From a virus: DNA of 43,750 nucleotides. Position numbers and translations under genes: made by a program. Below, piece by piece: positions 40,260-43,750 of the stretch. The DNA lies in the IMG/VR virus record IMGVR_UViG_3300023284_001004, positions 1-43,750 of that record; one strand, given 5' to 3'. The notes beneath the pieces were generated by a model, which saw nothing but the letters and a program-made list of their open reading frames with translations, did not search any database and had not been told where the DNA came from. Position 1 is the stretch's first letter. Each line of letters opens with the position of its first letter.

Positions 40260-41204
40260 ATGCCGCGTAAGACTTCACAGGACCCTACAGGCCAGGCCCG
40301 CAACCGTAATCGTAGCGCTAAGCGTCTACAGTCCCGGCTGACTAAAGCTGAACGCCAGGTCAAAGCGTTATTTCGCGCTATCCCTAAAACCCGGCGCACA
40401 CAGACACGTATTCAGAATGCTGAGCAAACCACCGTCTATGATTATGAGTTGTCCACAACTGATCAGGTTCAACTGGCTATCTCAATAGGATTCATTCTCA
40501 ATCAACAACTGTTAGAGACTCAGACAGGGCTCATGCCGTTTGATTGGTACTGGAAAGACGACGTCGAGCTTCCCTATCGTCAGGGCACCACTGAAGAGGT
40601 GCGCGACTTTAATCAATTAATTGCTGGCGCTGTAATTGCGGGGGTGTTAGTGGGTGGATTGCCTCCCGAGACGGTGTCCATTGAGCAAGTATTACTGTCT
40701 GAGCCCTATCGAACAGCTTTGAATAGCGCCCAGGTAAGTAATTTCAGTACTGTTGAAAATCTCAGCGATCGGACAGCGGCTCAAGTGCTGCAGCGGATCA
40801 ATGCGGGTATCCAAGCCGGCGACACCCCCACGCTGATTGCCAATGATATTAGTGAACGATTCGATGTGGCAAGATCCAGCGCCAAACGTATCGCCGAGAC
40901 GGAAATAAACAAGGCTTACAATGACGCTAAGCTTGACGCAACTCGTTTATTGGGTGAACGTACAGGATTAAAAGCCGCTGTGATCCACATATCAGCATTG
41001 TTACCAACCACCCGTGCAACACATGCCGCTAGACATGGAAATGCCTATACAGTGGCTGATCAGTTACAGTGGTGGAATACCAGTCCCAACAGAATAAATT
41101 GTAAGTGCTCAACTCGGTCTGTGTTGATTGATCGTCAGGGTAAAGTGGTACAAGGCGAACTTCAGGATCAGATTAAAGCCGATAGAGCGTTTTTTGATAG
41201 TTAA
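40260..41204 (+). CDS. MuF-like minor head (head morphogenesis) protein
   Basis: A 314-residue protein from ATG 40260, with a GGAGG site eight bases upstream; an ATG at 40245 lies on the site itself. It starts with a basic stretch (NRNRSAKRLQSRLTKAERQ). The C-terminal half has the Phage Mu protein F-like pattern: ISERFDVARSSAKRIAETEINKA, then TRATHAARHGNAYT, then NCKCSTRSVL. These proteins link the portal to the capsid and guide DNA. It follows the moron terminator. Confidence 0.8.
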   Translation: MPRKTSQDPTGQARNRNRSAKRLQSRLTKAERQVKALFRAIPKTRRTQTRIQNAEQTTVYDYELSTTDQVQLAISIGFILNQQLLETQTGLMPFDWYWKDDVELPYRQGTTEEVRDFNQLIAGAVIAGVLVGGLPPETVSIEQVLLSEPYRTALNSAQVSNFSTVENLSDRTAAQVLQRINAGIQAGDTPTLIANDISERFDVARSSAKRIAETEINKAYNDAKLDATRLLGERTGLKAAVIHISALLPTTRATHAARHGNAYTVADQLQWWNTSPNRINCKCSTRSVLIDRQGKVVQGELQDQIKADRAFFDS

Positions 41205-41207
41205 TAC

Positions 41208-41236
41208 TTGCACCCCGTCGTACAGTACGTTATAAA
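41208..41236 (+). promoter_or_regulatory. Possible weak promoter before the protease/scaffold gene
   Basis: TTGCAC at 41208-41213 and TATAAA at 41231-41236 are 17 bases apart. The start of transcription would fall near the ATG at 41243, with no room for a ribosome binding site. Only the -10 is a good match. Confidence 0.3.
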
Positions 41237-41242
41237 CCAGTC

Positions 41243-42652
41243 ATGACTAAACAGACACGCAAATTTCAGACCAACTCGTCACAATCCACCAAACGCGTGA
41301 TGATTCAGTGTCGCACATTAGTTAATCGTGACGCTGTTAGCCGTACATCAATTGACGGCGTTGAGCACATCATTGTCAGTTCAGCGACATTACCTGATGA
41401 TATAGTGATGAATGGTGGTCTATATCCTGCTGAGGAAATTGCGGCTGGTTTTGAAACGCTTGAATTAACACTTTCACCGGTTGAACATCCTGTGATTGAT
41501 GGTCAATTTGTTTCGGCCAATGATCCGCGTGCAATTCATGACTTTCATGCTGGCGCTTTCAATATGAATGTTCGCCGTGAAAACGGTCGTGTTCATATTG
41601 ATAAATTTATTAACGTTGCTGAGGCTCTGAAGACTGAACGCGGTAAACGGTTACTTGACCGCATTGATGAGTTAGAGAATAACGACAACCCTCGCCCTAT
41701 TCATACGTCAGTCGGCGTATTCATTGACCTTGAAGAACTTGATGAGCCGCAAACTAACGCAGCAGGTGATAAGTTCACTTGGATAGCCCGAAACTTGGTG
41801 TTTGATCATGATGCGATATTGCTTGACTCTGTAGGGGCTGCACAGCCTCACCAGGGTGTCGGCGTTGCGGTTAATCGCCAAGGTGAACAATGTCGAGTTG
41901 ATAGGCATGATCTCAACAATGCACCTGTGAAATTTAATCGCCTGGCAGCACTTGCCGGAAACAATGAACATCAATCAGTAACGCAAATGGAGCGTTCGGT
42001 CATTGATGCATTAGAACGTTCAGCCATTGATGCTCATTGGATTGAAGAACTATTCCCCGATGAGGGGCGTGTAATTTTCTTTTCTGGTGACCAACTATTC
42101 GAAGTTCCGTTCGTCATCGATGAGCAAGGGATTGCTACCATTGTAGGCATTCCGTTACCTGTTGAACGCAATGTTACATTTACCCCCAAAACCAACTCAA
42201 AAGGTGAAGCTATGAAGGAATTAATCCTTAGTGCGCTGAAGGCAGCCGACATCGAGACTGAAAATAAGTCTGATGACGAACTGTTCGAAGCGTTTCAAGG
42301 TCTTCAAGCAAACCAATCTGACCCAGCGACACCTGTGGCGCCCGACAATGGTGATCTTGCCACAGTTGTCGCGAACGCTGTTGCCGCTGCTACTCAGCCA
42401 CTGGCTGATCAGATTGGTAACTTGCAGACTAAACTCGATTCAGCAGATGTCGCAGAACTCGACACTCTGGCCGGTATTGTTGCGAATAGCGGCAAGTATC
42501 CCGGTTTAGATGCCGATAGTGCGAAGCTGTTATCCATTGATAAACTGAGAGAACTGGCGGGTAACTGTCAAACTGCTTTCGGTGTATCCCCTGTTGTTAA
42601 CGTTGGCGGTCAAAGTGATGATTCATTTGCCCCTGTCGACATGCCTAAATAA
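41243..42652 (+). CDS. Prohead protease/scaffold fusion (DUF2213-like)
   Basis: A 469-residue protein before the decoration and capsid genes. Residues 20-200 look like a DUF2213-type protease: SPVEHPVIDGQFVSANDP (residues 74-91), then HTSVGVFIDLE near 154, which could hold the catalytic Ser and His. Residues 320-469 are a scaffold part: acidic helical (DIETENKSDDELFEAFQGL), then a coiled coil (QPLADQIGNLQTKLDSADV). A start with AAGGTGA at 42212 inside the frame could give the scaffold alone. No site precedes ATG 41243. Confidence 0.7.
   Translation: MTKQTRKFQTNSSQSTKRVMIQCRTLVNRDAVSRTSIDGVEHIIVSSATLPDDIVMNGGLYPAEEIAAGFETLELTLSPVEHPVIDGQFVSANDPRAIHDFHAGAFNMNVRRENGRVHIDKFINVAEALKTERGKRLLDRIDELENNDNPRPIHTSVGVFIDLEELDEPQTNAAGDKFTWIARNLVFDHDAILLDSVGAAQPHQGVGVAVNRQGEQCRVDRHDLNNAPVKFNRLAALAGNNEHQSVTQMERSVIDALERSAIDAHWIEELFPDEGRVIFFSGDQLFEVPFVIDEQGIATIVGIPLPVERNVTFTPKTNSKGEAMKELILSALKAADIETENKSDDELFEAFQGLQANQSDPATPVAPDNGDLATVVANAVAAATQPLADQIGNLQTKLDSADVAELDTLAGIVANSGKYPGLDADSAKLLSIDKLRELAGNCQTAFGVSPVVNVGGQSDDSFAPVDMPK
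42212..42652 (+). CDS. Possible nested scaffold product
   Basis: An in-frame ATG at 42212, with AAGGTGA seven bases upstream, would give the last 146 residues of the protease/scaffold gene as a separate scaffold, as in lambda C and Nu3. It begins MKELILSALKAADIETENK. The position just before the scaffold region supports it. Translation is not proven. Confidence 0.4.
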   Translation: MKELILSALKAADIETENKSDDELFEAFQGLQANQSDPATPVAPDNGDLATVVANAVAAATQPLADQIGNLQTKLDSADVAELDTLAGIVANSGKYPGLDADSAKLLSIDKLRELAGNCQTAFGVSPVVNVGGQSDDSFAPVDMPK

Positions 42653-42664
42653 GGAGGGCTGATT

Positions 42665-43138
42665 ATGTCTGTTATTGGCAAACGTACAATCTTCGTCGGT
42701 CCTGCTGACGATGCGAACCACAAGCCGCTGAATGTTGAGGGTAAAGCTCTCGCTGCTGACATCCTGCCAGGCATGGCTGTTGAAAGTACAGCAACCGGAT
42801 TGCAGAAAAACGCAACTGCTGCCACTGAATTCAGTCATCTTTTATTGGTTGCGGACAAAGACCAGATGCGCTCAAAAAGCGTTGATGATCTCTGGACGTT
42901 GAACGAAAATATGGTGGCTATCCAGCCTCGCTCTGGTGAGTTCATCAATGTTCTAGTTGTAGATGGAAACAATATCACAGTTAACGATACTCCGATGACC
43001 GTTAATGGCGCTGGCAAGTTCAAAATTGCCGTCACTCCAGCAACTGTCGGTGTTACTAGCGAACAGGTGTTAGCTTTTGCTGACGAAATTATCAATGTAT
43101 CTGGCGCTGACGCTCTTGTTCGCGTTCGCATAGCGTAA
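42665..43138 (+). CDS. Capsid decoration-like protein
   Basis: A 157-residue protein with an AAGGAGGG site, directly before the capsid gene. Its start (IGKRTIFVGPADDANHKPL) and the EGKALAADILPGMAVE segment recall small decoration proteins of capsids. It is beta-rich throughout. The gene order protease, decoration, capsid is normal for these heads. Family name not certain. Confidence 0.7.
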   Translation: MSVIGKRTIFVGPADDANHKPLNVEGKALAADILPGMAVESTATGLQKNATAATEFSHLLLVADKDQMRSKSVDDLWTLNENMVAIQPRSGEFINVLVVDGNNITVNDTPMTVNGAGKFKIAVTPATVGVTSEQVLAFADEIINVSGADALVRVRIA

Positions 43139-43152
43139 GGGAGGATTTCAGT

Positions 43153-43750
43153 ATGCTATTACAACAATCAATCATCGGTAACAGTCGTATGGGTGCCGAG
43201 CAATGGGCTGAGGTTCAGCGTGCGCGTAATATCGCTAATCGTCACAACATGACCCTAAATCAGATGGCGGGTCTTAATGTCAATGAAGGGCTGATCCCCC
43301 GTGATGTGTTTCAAGAATTCGACAACGTCACTGTTGAGCGTTTTCGCTCTGATGACGGTGACACGTATTTGAATGATCTGCTAGCGTTATCCCGTTCAAT
43401 CTCCATCGGTAAGTTAGTACATCGTTTCCGCCAGGCATCCGATGCCGGTAACGCCCAGACTTCAATGTCAGGTCAGATCGGTGTAAAAATGGATCAGACT
43501 GAATTTACTTTCGACGGTTCAATCATTCCTGTCCATGATGCGGGATTTTTCCGTAATTGGCGTGAAATGAGTGCGATGAATTCCGAAGGCTTTGACGGTC
43601 TGATCGATGATCAACGTGAAACAGTCGCTACCATTCGTCGTCTCTTAGCCGATAACTTCCTTGACGGTCATACTGACAAGAATGGTGAATTCATCAAGGT
43701 TGATGGTCTGGATTGGCAGGGTATGCGTAACGATTCTCGTGTTGCTTCAA
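43153..43750 (+). CDS. Major capsid protein, N-terminal part (gene continues at base 1)
   Basis: ATG 43153 has GGAGG eight bases upstream. It encodes LLQQSIIGNSRMGAEQW and runs off the window; bases 43607-43750 repeat bases 1-144, so the gene continues at 1-605. The full protein has 352 residues. Residues 1-60 look like a helical N-terminal arm (NIANRHNMTLNQMAGLNVN), followed by the shell fold. No separate scaffold domain is present at the N-terminus. Confidence 0.85.
   Translation, partial: MLLQQSIIGNSRMGAEQWAEVQRARNIANRHNMTLNQMAGLNVNEGLIPRDVFQEFDNVTVERFRSDDGDTYLNDLLALSRSISIGKLVHRFRQASDAGNAQTSMSGQIGVKMDQTEFTFDGSIIPVHDAGFFRNWREMSAMNSEGFDGLIDDQRETVATIRRLLADNFLDGHTDKNGEFIKVDGLDWQGMRNDSRVAS
43607..43750. 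repeat. Terminal repeat from circular assembly, right copy
   Basis: Exact copy of bases 1-144, lying inside the capsid gene. It shows that the contig closes on itself. Confidence 0.95.

Noticed and set aside
1-43750. tRNA genes, integrase with attachment sites, transposase or insertion sequence
   Set aside because: I looked for cloverleaf-like sequence with CCA-type ends, integrase R-H-R-Y patterns and inverted repeats with transposase genes and found none that could be supported. A tRNA scan could still find one.

Overview
The window is the genome of a tailed phage with a contractile tail (myovirus morphology), assembled as a circle. Bases 1-144 are repeated exactly at 43607-43750, so the unit is 43,606 bp, and the major capsid gene runs across the junction. 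The tail genes have the Mu/SfV order: gp38-like, sheath, tube, chaperone pair, tape measure, DNA-circularisation-like protein, then gp44-gp48-like baseplate proteins. The head genes are not Mu-like: a terminase pair, a DUF1073-type portal, a MuF-like minor head protein, a protease/scaffold, a small decoration-like protein and the major capsid protein. Overlapping start and stop codons, ATG/GTG/TTG starts with GGAGG-type ribosome binding sites and sigma70-like promoters suggest a bacterial, probably proteobacterial, host. The host genus cannot be read from the sequence. I found no integrase, excisionase or CI-like repressor, so a virulent lifestyle is likely but not proven.

Layout. (1) 35704-43750 continuing into 1-17842, rightward: packaging, head, tail, fibre and lysis genes, with a promoter-gene-terminator moron at 39784-40241. 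(2) 24720-17834, leftward: recombination/replication genes (DUF2800 Cas4-like nuclease, putative ssDNA-binding protein, family B DNA polymerase), DUF1643, a repeat protein of LRR type, and small membrane proteins including a second holin candidate. (3) 24803-31254, rightward: accessory and early genes (SF2 helicase, three tandem pentapeptide-repeat proteins, small HTH proteins, a cupin-like protein, a VRR-NUC nuclease and several microproteins). (4) 35373-31339, leftward: a ribbon-helix-helix protein, a prim-pol/SF3 helicase, HNH endonuclease and small Cys-rich proteins.

Transcription diverges at about 24720-24803 and 35373-35704, and converges at about 17840 and 31255-31338. The 35374-35703 region carries short direct and inverted repeats and is the best candidate for an origin or control region. 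A promoter block of roughly 60 bp is present twice in inverted orientation (26613 rightward, 32157 leftward), and likely co-regulates the pentapeptide genes and a small leftward cluster.

How it fits together: the prim-pol/helicase, SF2 helicase, family B polymerase, ssDNA-binding candidate and nucleases form a nearly complete replication and recombination set. The HNH protein next to the terminase may help packaging. Lysis likely uses an M15 peptidase with a GTA-type holin. The most unusual items are the pentapeptide triplet under a duplicated promoter, the secreted repeat-protein moron, a nested beta-domain shared by two virion proteins, a probable -1 frameshift in the tail chaperone gene, and overlapping membrane-protein frames beside the lysis genes.
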